Below, in pieces: positions 1 to 7,543 of a DNA stretch of 64,000 nt. The first letter of the stretch is position 1, and each line of letters begins with the position of its first letter. Made by a program: the position numbers and the translations under genes. Source of the stretch: Acidobacteriota bacterium (lineage in GTDB: Bacteria > Acidobacteriota > Terriglobia > Terriglobales > Acidobacteriaceae); assembly GCA_021780315.1 (NCBI GenBank), contig JAJXYY010000007.1, forward strand, positions 1-64,000, in the 5' to 3' direction. The notes below the pieces were generated by a model. The model was not told the origin of the DNA and did no database searches. It saw only the letters and a program-made list of their open reading frames with translations.

Positions 1-45
1 CTCTCGACTCCGAGCCGTCAGTCGGGCATTCTTATGACTGTCCAT
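1..45 (-). CDS. IS481-family transposase, N-terminal 15 codons (cut by window edge)
   Basis: The ATG at 43-45 (minus) is preceded by AGGAGGAG with 5 nt spacing. The fifteen visible codons read MDSHKNARLTARSRE. This resembles the conserved start of IS481-family transposases (M-x-x-HKNARLT), which goes on to a helix-turn-helix and a DDE integrase core. Only the start is visible, so the integrity of the transposase cannot be judged. The start codon lies inside a long inverted repeat (39-51 with 97-109) that probably limits translation from read-through transcripts. Confidence 0.75.
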   Translation of the reverse strand, partial: MDSHKNARLTARSRE

Positions 46-109
46 TCGATCTCCTCCTAAAAGCTTCTTGTTCGCACAATCAGCTTCTATGATCCAGATC
101 GAATGGACA
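39..109 (-). promoter_or_regulatory. Leader inverted repeat sequestering the transposase start codon
   Basis: A perfect 13-bp inverted repeat, TGTCCATTCGATC at 39-51 and its complement at 97-109, brackets the transposase leader. In the minus-strand transcript the 3' arm contains the ATG and abuts the Shine-Dalgarno. A transcript entering from the flanking gene would therefore carry both arms and hide the start. Start-masking leader hairpins of this kind are known from several IS families; the function here is inferred. Confidence 0.55.
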
Positions 110-111
110 AC

Positions 112-213
112 CTATTGAGACATCACACCTAGCTGGGTAAAGATGTGGGACATGAGGGTGCGGGTGGCGGGTTCGTCGTCGACGATGAGAAGTTTGATCG
201 CAGGTGTGGGCAT
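112..213 (-). pseudogene. Response regulator receiver domain, truncated by IS481-family insertion
   Basis: The ATG at 211-213 (minus) has a good RBS (AGAGGA about 6 nt upstream). The 33-residue frame starts MPTPAIKLLIVDDEPATRT, the first beta strand and acidic pocket (D12, D13, E14) of a CheY-like receiver domain. It then runs through the first helix and ends at a TAG inside the IS end. The native part stops at about 128, after ...HIFTQLG. The phospho-acceptor Asp and the later strands are missing, so no working receiver can be made from this piece. The gene follows the Crp-type regulator on the same strand by 52 bp and may have shared its transcript. The other half may lie beyond the IS. Confidence 0.75.
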
Positions 214-265
214 CTCATTCCTCTAAGGGGCATCAAACAGCGCCCCATATAAGTTTGAATAGGAG

Positions 266-1036
266 CTAGGCAAGTGTCTGCTCCGTTTTGCTCATATTCT
301 CGACAGTTTCTTTGGTGATTTTTGCTTCGCTGGGGGTGGTTCCGAGGAGCGATGCGTTGGCGTAGTTTCTGTGGGAGGGTTGGTCGTAGAGGATGACGTT
401 GAGCAGGGATTTGTGGACGCGGATGCGGCCGTTGTAGTCGATGAAGCCCAGTTTGCGGAAGCGGTTCATGAAGAAGCTGACGCGGGAGCGGGTGGTGCCG
501 ATCATTTCGGCGAGGGTTTCCTGGGTGATTCTGGGGATGAGGGTCTCCTGGACGCCTGGCTTACCGAAGTCGGCCATGAGGAGGAGGATTCTGGCGAGGC
601 GTTTTTCGCTGGAGTTGAAGAGTTGATCGACGAGATCAGCCTGGGTTCTCATGCTGCGGGCGAGGAGGAAGGCGAGGAAGAGGTCGGAGAAGGCGTGCTC
701 CTCGTGCATGACTCGGACCATTTCGTCGCGGTCGATGCGGAGGGCGGTGCAGGGGGTGACGGCGGTGGCGGAGGCAAAGCGGAGACCTCCGGCGGCGGCG
801 AGGCACTCTTCTCCGATGAAGTCGCCGGAGTGGAGGAGGGTGATGGTGGCTTCTTTGCCGCGTTTGGAGACGACGGTGAGTTTGGCGCTGCCTTTTTGAA
901 GGTAGAAGATGCAGTTGGCGGCGGAATCCTGAGCGAAGATGAGTGATTTGGGCTTGAACTGGATGATTTTGCGACCTGAGCCGGCGTTGGCGAGGAAGTC
1001 TGCGGGATTGAAGGCAGCAGTGGTGTTGGGAGCCAT
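266..1036 (-). CDS. Crp/Fnr-family transcriptional regulator
   Basis: A 256-residue cytoplasmic DNA-binding regulator. The N-terminal half is a cyclic-nucleotide-binding-type beta barrel (about residues 20-125: FYLQKGSAKLTVVSKRGKEA, LHSGDFIGEECLAAAG). The C-terminal part is a Crp-type winged helix-turn-helix (about 170-230: ITQETLAEMIGTTRSRVSFF, then a wing with YNGRIRVHKSLL). No Fnr-type N-terminal Cys cluster is visible, so an oxygen-sensing Fe-S cluster is unlikely and the ligand is unknown. The frame is open for 39 more codons upstream, but the ATG at 1034-1036 (MAPNTT) starts the conserved part and has an AAAGAGA-like RBS. The acidic ligand-pocket residues of classical CRP are not obvious. 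A receiver-domain gene, now broken by an IS, follows 52 bp downstream. Confidence 0.88.
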   Translation of the reverse strand: MAPNTTAAFNPADFLANAGSGRKIIQFKPKSLIFAQDSAANCIFYLQKGSAKLTVVSKRGKEATITLLHSGDFIGEECLAAAGGLRFASATAVTPCTALRIDRDEMVRVMHEEHAFSDLFLAFLLARSMRTQADLVDQLFNSSEKRLARILLLMADFGKPGVQETLIPRITQETLAEMIGTTRSRVSFFMNRFRKLGFIDYNGRIRVHKSLLNVILYDQPSHRNYANASLLGTTPSEAKITKETVENMSKTEQTLA

Positions 1037-1424
1037 CGAGATGGTCTCTTTCTGGCTGCGGGGTTGAGAGCGGGGTCCGCGGAGGACGGTGAGGGGACAG
1101 GGACGGCCGGATGTGGTGGTTGCGTGCTCTGGGTAGTGAGATGCTGAAATCAAAGCATATGTGTTGTTGACGACATAATATTGTTTATTTTGATTGGGGT
1201 GGGTTGCGGGGATTTTGGCTTGCGTGTATGTTGGAAGACAAGATGACGACTTTTTCCAGCCGATTTTGGTTTACTTTCCGCTACTGGCGCACGGTAGCGG
1301 CATCGGTGGAGTAGGTTCATCTGAAAGATTGTTAGGATTCAGTTGATTCGATATATCCACGAGCCGCGACTTTATAAGTTGCGGCTTTTGCTTTGCGCAG
1401 GGGATGGAAGTTGAGGAGAGACGG
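1037..1424. other. 388-bp divergent intergenic region, regulator / trpB
   Basis: No convincing gene. It holds an AT-rich patch at about 1158-1197 (CATATG, ACATAATATTGTTTATTTTG), the likely promoter area for the Crp-type regulator. It also holds the trpB leader with the hairpin at 1362-1386. Confidence 0.5.
1362..1390 (+). terminator. Leader hairpin upstream of trpB (attenuator-like)
   Basis: AGCCGCGAC at 1362-1370 pairs with GTTGCGGCT at 1378-1386 (one G-U pair), with a 7-nt loop, and is followed by TTTGCTTT. It sits about 35 bp before the trpB start, where a transcription attenuator or a terminator of incoming transcripts could act. No Trp-rich leader peptide was recognised. Confidence 0.4.
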
Positions 1425-2663
1425 ATGAGTGCAGCGACGATGGTGAATCCGGCAATTGGAGTAGCAGGGCGATTTGGCGCGTATGGCGGGCGGTATGTGC
1501 CGGAGACGCTGATGGCTGCGCTGGAGGAGTTGGAGGCGGCGTATGCGGAGGCGGAGGCTGATCCGGCGTTCCATGCGGAGCTGGATGGGCTATTGCATCA
1601 TTATTGTGGGCGGCCTACTCCGCTGTACTTTGCGAAGCGGCTGAGCGAGCAGTTGGGTGGGGCGAAGATTTATCTGAAGCGTGAGGATCTGCTGCATACA
1701 GGGGCGCACAAGATCAACAATGCGCTGGGGCAGGGGTTGCTGGCCCGGCGGATGGGCAAGCAGCGGATTATTGCGGAGACGGGCGCGGGGCAGCATGGGG
1801 TGGCGACGGCGACGGTGTGTGCGCTGCTGGGGCTGGAGTGCGTGATCTACATGGGTGATGAGGACATGCGGCGGCAGGAGCTGAATGTGTACCGGATGCG
1901 GCTGCTGGGAGCGGATGTGCGGGGGGTTTCGGCGGGGAGTGCGACGCTGAAGGATGCGATTTCTGAGGCGATGCGGGATTGGGTGACGAATGTGCGGTCG
2001 ACGTACTACATCCTGGGGAGTGCGCTGGGGGCTCATCCTTATCCGACGATGGTGCGGAATTTTCATCGGGTGATTGGGATTGAGGCGCGGCAGCAGGTGC
2101 TGGAGATGGAGGGCAAGCTGCCGACGGCGATTGTGGCGTGTGTGGGCGGGGGGTCGAATGCGATTGGCGCGTTCTATGAGTTTCTGCCGGATGCGAATGT
2201 GCAGCTGATTGGAGTAGAGGCTGGTGGGCGGGGGACGGCGCTGGGCGAACATGCGGCGCGGTTCCAGACGGCGGGCGGCGGTGTGCCGGGCGTGTTGCAG
2301 GGGACGTATAGCTATGTGCTGCAGAACGATGCGGGACAGGTGAGTTTGACGCACAGTGTGAGCGCGGGGCTGGACTATGCGAGTGTGGGGCCGGAACATG
2401 CGATGCTGCATGATTCGGGACGGGCGACGTATGTGTCGTGCAATGACGCGGACGCGTTGGCAGCGACGGTGACGCTGGCACGGACGGAGGGGATATTGCC
2501 GGCGCTGGAGAGTGCGCATGCGGTGGCGGAGGCGATCCGGCTGGCTCCGACGATGCTGAAGACGGATGTGCTGATGGTGAATCTGTCGGGACGCGGGGAT
2601 AAGGACATGGGGATATTGGCGCGGGAGCTGAACCTGCAGGGGGCGCTGGCACATGCCGATTAA
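1425..2663 (+). CDS. trpB: Tryptophan synthase beta subunit
   Basis: Catalyses the PLP-dependent condensation of indole with L-serine to L-tryptophan, as half of the alpha2beta2 complex in the cytoplasm. At 412 residues it is slightly longer than E. coli TrpB (397). The PLP lysine is K96 in [13 protein letters not shown], the catalytic glutamate is E118 in AETGAGQHG, and the phosphate-binding loop is GGGSNAIG. The ATG at 1425 is preferred over the in-frame ATG at 1404 because GAGGAGAG lies 4-5 nt before it. The stop overlaps the trpA start by 11 bp, so translation is probably coupled. It heads an aromatic amino acid operon. Confidence 0.97.
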   Translation: MSAATMVNPAIGVAGRFGAYGGRYVPETLMAALEELEAAYAEAEADPAFHAELDGLLHHYCGRPTPLYFAKRLSEQLGGAKIYLKREDLLHTGAHKINNALGQGLLARRMGKQRIIAETGAGQHGVATATVCALLGLECVIYMGDEDMRRQELNVYRMRLLGADVRGVSAGSATLKDAISEAMRDWVTNVRSTYYILGSALGAHPYPTMVRNFHRVIGIEARQQVLEMEGKLPTAIVACVGGGSNAIGAFYEFLPDANVQLIGVEAGGRGTALGEHAARFQTAGGGVPGVLQGTYSYVLQNDAGQVSLTHSVSAGLDYASVGPEHAMLHDSGRATYVSCNDADALAATVTLARTEGILPALESAHAVAEAIRLAPTMLKTDVLMVNLSGRGDKDMGILARELNLQGALAHAD

Positions 2664-3414
2664 TTTTGCGAAGAAGCCCGGGATTGTGGCGTATTTGACG
2701 GCGGGCGATCCGGACCTGGAGACGACCAAGGCGATTGCGCTGGCGGCGATCGACAATGGCGCGGACGTGATTGAACTGGGGGTGCCGTTCAGCGATCCGC
2801 TGGCGGATGGGCCGGTGATTCAGCGGGCGAGTGAGCGGGCGGTGGCGAAGGGGACGCGCCTGACGGATGTGCTGGCTGTGGCGAAGGAGTTGCGGGCGGA
2901 GCGGCCGGAGTGCGGGTTGGTGATCTTCTCGTATTTGAACCCGGTGGTGCGGATGGGCATGGAGAAGTTTTGCGCGGCGGCGGCGGAAGCAGGTGCGGAT
3001 GGGGTGCTGCTGACGGACATGATTGTGGAAGAGGCTGGGGAGTATCTGGAGTCGATGCGGACGCATGGGCTGGCGCCGATATTTCTGGCTGCTCCGACGA
3101 GTCCGGATGCGCGGTTGAAGGCGATTGCGGAGTCTTCGAAGGGCTTTGTGTATGCGATCTCGCGGGTGGGAGTGACGGGGACGCAGCAGCAGGTGGCGGG
3201 CGATGCGTCGGAGCTGGTGGCGCGATTGCGGCGGTTTACGGAGCTGCCGATTGCGGTGGGTTTTGGGATCTCGAATGCGGCGCATGTGAAGGCAGTGGGT
3301 GAGTTTGCGGATGCGGCGATTATTGGAAGCGCGCTGGTGGCGCTGATTGAGAAGACGTCGCCGGAGCAGGCTGCTACGGCGGTGGGAGAGTTTATTGCGG
3401 GGTTGCGGGGATGA
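2653..3414 (+). CDS. trpA: Tryptophan synthase alpha subunit
   Basis: Cleaves indole-3-glycerol phosphate to indole and glyceraldehyde 3-phosphate and passes indole to TrpB through the intersubunit tunnel. The 253-residue TIM barrel has both catalytic acids: E41 in [10 protein letters not shown] and D52 in DPLADGP (E49 and D60 of the E. coli enzyme). The phosphate site is toward the end ([18 protein letters not shown]). The start overlaps the end of trpB by 11 bp. No trpC, trpF, trpD or trpE is in the window, so the earlier steps are encoded elsewhere. Confidence 0.97.
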   Translation: MPINFAKKPGIVAYLTAGDPDLETTKAIALAAIDNGADVIELGVPFSDPLADGPVIQRASERAVAKGTRLTDVLAVAKELRAERPECGLVIFSYLNPVVRMGMEKFCAAAAEAGADGVLLTDMIVEEAGEYLESMRTHGLAPIFLAAPTSPDARLKAIAESSKGFVYAISRVGVTGTQQQVAGDASELVARLRRFTELPIAVGFGISNAAHVKAVGEFADAAIIGSALVALIEKTSPEQAATAVGEFIAGLRG

Positions 3415-3496
3415 AGGGCTGAGAGCGGGCGATTGGCTGGCGCAGTTATGATTAAGGCTGGGTTAGGCAGGAACTATATCTGGGAGCGAGGTTGGA

Positions 3497-3763
3497 ATGA
3501 TGGATATTGATGGCTGGCGGGCAAAGATTGACGAGATTGACGAAGAGCTGGTGCGGTTGATCAATGCACGGGCGGAGGCGGCGCTGGCGATTGGTGAGCT
3601 GAAGCGGACGTCGGAGCTGCCGGTTTATGAGCCGCAGCGGGAGAAGGCAGTGTTTGAGCATGTTCGACGTGTGAATGCGGGACCGTTGTCCGAGGCGCAG
3701 ATGGTGGATATCTACGAGCGGGTTATCGATGTGATGCGGTCGTTGCAGAAGCGCAGTTCTTAA
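3497..3763 (+). CDS. Chorismate mutase, AroQ class (monofunctional)
   Basis: Rearranges chorismate to prephenate, the branch point toward Phe and Tyr. The 88-residue all-helical protein matches the AroQ-type fold. Helix 1 is WRAKIDEIDEELVRLINARAE, with the conserved arginine in NARAE. A lysine follows in GELKR, then YEPQREKAVFEHV and a C-terminal helix with YERVIDVMR. No signal peptide is seen, so it is cytoplasmic. Two ATGs stand in tandem at 3497 and 3500, preceded by GGGAGCGAGG. It lies 82 bp after trpA and 86 bp before the DAHP synthase gene. Some DAHP synthases take their feedback control from a bound AroQ mutase; the adjacency makes that worth considering here. Confidence 0.9.
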   Translation: MMDIDGWRAKIDEIDEELVRLINARAEAALAIGELKRTSELPVYEPQREKAVFEHVRRVNAGPLSEAQMVDIYERVIDVMRSLQKRSS

Positions 3764-3849
3764 GGTTGCAGGAGAGCAGTAGTGGCAGTTGGGCCCAGGA
3801 TTCATTTGAGTTGAATTGAGTTACGAATAGAGAGAGTGAAGCGAATACC

Positions 3850-4869
3850 ATGATCGTTGCGATGCAGGACCAGGCAAGTGAAGAACATATACAACTCGTA
3901 ATCGAGCGGATGGTTGAGCTCGGCTTCAATGTGCACCGTACTACGGGTGCGACGCAGACGATTCTGGCTGGCGTGGGCACGCCGGACCACTTTGATGTGG
4001 CGGAGTTCAAAGTGCTGGCGGGCGTGCATGATGCGTACCGGATCTCGTCTCCGTACAAGCTGGCTGGCCGGAACTTTCGTCCTGAGGGGACGAAGGTTAC
4101 GTTTCCGAATGGCGTAGTGGTTGGGGGCCAGCAGGTAGTGATTATGGCCGGGCCGTGCTCGGTGGAGTCGCGGGATCAGATTTTGACGAGCGCGAAGCAG
4201 GTGAAGGCTGCGGGAGCGCAGTTTTTGCGGGGCGGTGCGTTCAAGCCACGGAGTTCGCCATACAGCTTTCAGGGCATGGGACTGGAAGGGCTGAAGCTGC
4301 TGCGGGATGTGAGCAACGAGACGGGTCTGCTGGTGATTACCGAGGTGATGGAGATCTCGCAGATTGAGTTGATGCTGCCGTATATCGACTGCTTCCAGGT
4401 GGGTGCTCGGAACATGCAGAACTTCAACCTGCTGCGGGAGTTGGGGCATGTGCGGAAGCCGGTGCTGATGAAGCGCGGGATTTCGGCGACGATCGAAGAG
4501 GTGTTGTTGAGCGCGGAGTACATTTTGTCTGGCGGCAACTACGATTTGATGTTGTGCGAGCGCGGGATTCGGACGTACGAGACGTACACGCGGAACACGA
4601 TGGATATCTCTGCGATTCCGGTGCTGAAGAAGCTGACGCACCTGCCGGTGTTTGGCGATCCTTCGCATGGGGTTGGGATTCGCGATCTGGTGCCTCCGAT
4701 GGCGCTGGCGAGCGTGGCTGCGGGTGCGGATGGTTTGCTGATGGAGATGCATCCGAATCCAGACAAGGCGATGAGCGATGGTGCGCAGAGCCTGTATCCG
4801 AAGCAACTGGAAGACCTGATTGCGAAGCTGCGGTTGCTGGCTCCAGTGGTTGGACGGACGATCGCGTAA
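3850..4869 (+). CDS. aroF: 3-deoxy-7-phosphoheptulonate (DAHP) synthase, type I beta
   Basis: Condenses phosphoenolpyruvate with erythrose 4-phosphate, the first step of the shikimate pathway. At 339 residues it has an N-terminal ferredoxin-like regulatory domain (about 1-70: MIVAMQDQASEEHIQLVIER) and a TIM-barrel catalytic domain. Visible active-site motifs are AGPCSVES (metal-binding Cys), LRGGAFKPRSSPYSFQG, QVGARNMQN, LMKRG, DPSHGVG (metal-binding His) and MEMHPNPDKA. This layout is that of the Thermotoga maritima type, which is feedback-inhibited by Tyr/Phe through the N-terminal domain. tyrA follows after 3 bp, so the two are almost certainly co-translated. Confidence 0.95.
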   Translation: MIVAMQDQASEEHIQLVIERMVELGFNVHRTTGATQTILAGVGTPDHFDVAEFKVLAGVHDAYRISSPYKLAGRNFRPEGTKVTFPNGVVVGGQQVVIMAGPCSVESRDQILTSAKQVKAAGAQFLRGGAFKPRSSPYSFQGMGLEGLKLLRDVSNETGLLVITEVMEISQIELMLPYIDCFQVGARNMQNFNLLRELGHVRKPVLMKRGISATIEEVLLSAEYILSGGNYDLMLCERGIRTYETYTRNTMDISAIPVLKKLTHLPVFGDPSHGVGIRDLVPPMALASVAAGADGLLMEMHPNPDKAMSDGAQSLYPKQLEDLIAKLRLLAPVVGRTIA

Positions 4870-4872
4870 ACG

Positions 4873-5736
4873 ATGATGGAACGAGTGACGATTATCGGGA
4901 CGGGGCTGATTGGAGGATCGGTTGGCCTCGCCCTGAGAGCGGCGGGATTTGAAGGCGAGATCACGGGGATTGACTCGAACCGGCTGGAGTATCTGTCGGC
5001 GCTGCGGCGTCGTGCGATTCATGAGCCGGAGAGCGGACCGTTGAGCGAAGAACAGGCGCTGCGGAAGGCAGATGTGATTGTGCTGGCGGTTCCGGTGCTG
5101 GCGATCAAGGACTGGATGCATCGGCTGGCTCCGATGCTGGGGCCGAAGCAGTTGGTGACGGACGTAGGCAGTACGAAGCTGGAGATCCAGACGCTGGCTC
5201 GGGAGTTGTTCAATCAGCCGGGGCGGGCGCGGTTTTTGCCTGGTCATCCGATGGCGGGTAAGGAGTCCGGCGGTGCGCTGCTGGCGGATGCGTTTTTGTT
5301 TGTGCGGGCGATGTGGCTGTTTACGCCTTTGGGGACGGATGTGAGTCCGCTGGAGCGCGAATGGCGGGAGTGGGTGGGGCGGTTTGGGGCGCAGACGCTG
5401 GATATGGATGCTGCCCGTCATGATGAGTTGTGTGCTTGGGTGAGCCATCTGCCGCAGATGCTGTCGACGGCGCTGGCGGCGTTGCTGGAAGACAAGTTTG
5501 GGGATGCTCCGGAGATTATGGCGATTGGTGGCCGGGCGCTGCGGGAGACGACGCGGTTGGGTGCTAGTCCTTACAGCATGTGGCGGGATGTGGCGTTGAC
5601 GAATACGCAGCCAATTGCGGATACGCTGCTGGCATTGGAGCAGCGGCTGGCGCATGTTCGGGAGAATCTGCGGACGCCGGAGTTGCGGGATGAGTTTGCT
5701 TTGGGCAACAAGTTTCGGGCGCGTCGGCAGGAGTAG
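4873..5736 (+). CDS. tyrA: Prephenate dehydrogenase
   Basis: Oxidatively decarboxylates prephenate to 4-hydroxyphenylpyruvate, the precursor of tyrosine. The 287-residue protein has an N-terminal NAD(P)-binding Rossmann fold (VTIIGTGLIGGSVGLAL, then an acidic residue in TGIDSN) and the TyrA motifs DVGSTK, LPGHPMAGKE and WVSHLPQML. There is no fused chorismate mutase or ACT domain, consistent with the separate mutase two genes upstream. It could also use arogenate; sequence alone does not decide. The gene ends 11 bp from the convergent DHA2 transporter. Confidence 0.93.
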   Translation: MMERVTIIGTGLIGGSVGLALRAAGFEGEITGIDSNRLEYLSALRRRAIHEPESGPLSEEQALRKADVIVLAVPVLAIKDWMHRLAPMLGPKQLVTDVGSTKLEIQTLARELFNQPGRARFLPGHPMAGKESGGALLADAFLFVRAMWLFTPLGTDVSPLEREWREWVGRFGAQTLDMDAARHDELCAWVSHLPQMLSTALAALLEDKFGDAPEIMAIGGRALRETTRLGASPYSMWRDVALTNTQPIADTLLALEQRLAHVRENLRTPELRDEFALGNKFRARRQE

Positions 5737-5747
5737 CTGCGGGTGGG

Positions 5748-7343
5748 CTAGTGGCCTATGGCGTCTTCGGGGATGGGTTTGGGGGTTCGTGCGGGCAGGC
5801 GCATGAGGTAGGGCCAAGGGGTGAGGCTGAGGATGGCAATCGACATGATGGTGAAGGCGTTTTTGTAGCTGAGCATGGAGGCCTGGCGGAGCATCTCGCG
5901 GTAAGCCATGCCCATGGCGACCTGGGTGGCCTGGTGGGCGGACATGCCGGTGGCCCGGAGCATGGCGGTGAGGCTGGCGATGTAGTGCTCGTAGGGGAGG
6001 CTGCCGGGGACGGTATTGGCGGCGAGCTGGACCTGGTGGGTTTGGGCGGTGCGGGCGAGGAAGGTGGTGAGCATGGCGGTTCCTGCGCTGCCGCCGAGGT
6101 TGCGGGCGAAGTTGGAGAGGCTGGAGATCTGGTTGGATTTGGAGCGGGGGACGCCGACGTAGTTGAGGGTGCTGATGGGGATGAAGACGAAGGGGAGTCC
6201 TGCGACCTGGAGCATGCGCCAGAAGGTGATGGTTCCGAAGCTGGAGTCGAGCGAGAGGCGGGTGAGGTTGTAGAGGCCGGCGGCGGTGGCGGTGTAGCCG
6301 AGGACGACGAGCAGGCGGGGATCGACTTTGCCGACCGTGCGACCGGCGATCATCATCATGACGATGAGGATGAGGCCGCCGGGGGAGAGGACCATTCCGG
6401 CGCGTTCTGCGGTGTAGCCAAGGAGGGTCTGGAGGTACTGGGGGATGAGGACCGTGGAGCCGAAGAGGACCATGCCGAGGACGAACTGGAGGAAGACGGC
6501 GGTGCCGAAGTTGCGGTTGCGGAGCAGGCGTAGATCGACGATGGGGTCGGGGTGGCGCCACTCCCAGACGACGAAGGTGATGAGGAGGATGGCGCTGAGG
6601 ATGGCGACGGTGGTGATGGTGGGATCGCCGAACCAGTCTTTCTCCTGACCTTTGTCGAGGAAGAATTCGAGGCATCCTACGCCGGTAGCGACGAGGCCGA
6701 GGCCGAGGAAGTCGACGGGGGATTTGATGCGGGTACGGGCCTTGATGTGGGGTGGGTCTTCGACCATGCGGTTGGAGAGCCAGAGGGAGAAGATGCCGAT
6801 GGGGACGTTGATGAAGAAGATCCAGTGCCAGTTGAAGTTGTCTGTGATCCATCCGCCGAGGGTGGGGCCGATGGCGGGGGCGACGACGACGGCCATGCCG
6901 TAGAGGGCGAAGGCCTGGCCACGTTTTTCCACGGGGAAGGTGTCGGCGAGGATGGCTTGTTCGGAGGGTGCGAGGCCGCCGCCGCCGATTCCCTGGAGGA
7001 TGCGGCAGAGTATGAGGATGGGGAGGGTGGGGGCGATTCCGCAGAGGAAGGAGCAGAGGGTGAAGAGGGCGACGCAGGTCATGTAGAAGCGCTTGCGTCC
7101 TATGCGGTTGGAGATCCAACCGGAGATGGGGAGGACGATGGCGCTGGAGACGAGGTAGCTGGTGAGGACCCAGGTGGCTTCGTCCTGCGAGGCTCCGAGG
7201 GAGCCGGCGATGTGGGGGAGGGCGACGTTGGCGATGGAGGTATCGAGCACCTCCATGAAGGTGGCGAGGGTGACGGTGAGAGCGATGGCCCAGGGGTTGA
7301 ACCGGGGTATCCAGACTTCTTCTACGGGTTCCTGGGTTGCCAT
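5748..7343 (-). CDS. DHA2-family MFS exporter (EmrB/QacA type)
   Basis: A proton-driven multidrug or metabolite exporter of the inner membrane. At 531 residues with about 14 hydrophobic segments it fits the 14-TM DHA2 family. Family signatures are visible: FMEVLDTSIANVALPHIAGSL (motif D1), WVLTSYLVSSAIVLPISGW, GRKRFYM (motif A) and the antiporter motif C in GMAVVVAPAIGPTLGGWI. The ATG at 7341-7343 (MATQEP) has a GGAAGGTG RBS; the frame stays open upstream, but that part is not conserved-looking. No EmrA-type membrane fusion partner or TolC is adjacent, so either partners are elsewhere or it acts alone. The substrate is unknown. Confidence 0.9.
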   Translation of the reverse strand: MATQEPVEEVWIPRFNPWAIALTVTLATFMEVLDTSIANVALPHIAGSLGASQDEATWVLTSYLVSSAIVLPISGWISNRIGRKRFYMTCVALFTLCSFLCGIAPTLPILILCRILQGIGGGGLAPSEQAILADTFPVEKRGQAFALYGMAVVVAPAIGPTLGGWITDNFNWHWIFFINVPIGIFSLWLSNRMVEDPPHIKARTRIKSPVDFLGLGLVATGVGCLEFFLDKGQEKDWFGDPTITTVAILSAILLITFVVWEWRHPDPIVDLRLLRNRNFGTAVFLQFVLGMVLFGSTVLIPQYLQTLLGYTAERAGMVLSPGGLILIVMMMIAGRTVGKVDPRLLVVLGYTATAAGLYNLTRLSLDSSFGTITFWRMLQVAGLPFVFIPISTLNYVGVPRSKSNQISSLSNFARNLGGSAGTAMLTTFLARTAQTHQVQLAANTVPGSLPYEHYIASLTAMLRATGMSAHQATQVAMGMAYREMLRQASMLSYKNAFTIMSIAILSLTPWPYLMRLPARTPKPIPEDAIGH

Positions 7344-7543
7344 GCACCTTCCATCATAAAAGAGGATCAGGGATGGGATGGAGGTGGGAGTGGAATGGAT
7401 TCGGTTTGTGGGGGTAGGGAACGGGCAAAGGCAATAGCCCGTGTGTGCTGCTGCGAAGGCTGACGAGAGGAAGGCAGGCAAGGTGCAGAGCGTGAGGTGG
7501 AGATTGGCTGGGGGGTGTTTGTTTCCGTTAGTCTAAAGGGACG

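Larger units (their letters stand above)
1..127 (-). mobile_element. IS481-family insertion sequence, transposase-proximal end (partial)
   Basis: Read on the minus strand, the element begins at 127 with TGTGATGTCTCAATAGG, which matches from memory the TGT...TCAATAGGTTGT end of IS481-family elements. It is followed by an untranslated leader, a strong Shine-Dalgarno AGGAGGAG (plus 51-58) and an ATG at 43-45 that opens a transposase. The rest lies beyond the left edge. The end abuts a response-regulator reading frame that stops making sense exactly there, so the element appears to have inserted into that gene. The target duplication cannot be seen because the other end is outside the window. Confidence 0.8.

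Noticed and set aside
3802..7347. Very long minus-strand frame (over 1100 codons) across aroF, tyrA and the DHA2 gene
   Set aside because: It lies opposite or in another frame to well-recognised genes, is Arg/His/Pro-rich, and has no domain; typical antisense shadow of GC-rich coding DNA.
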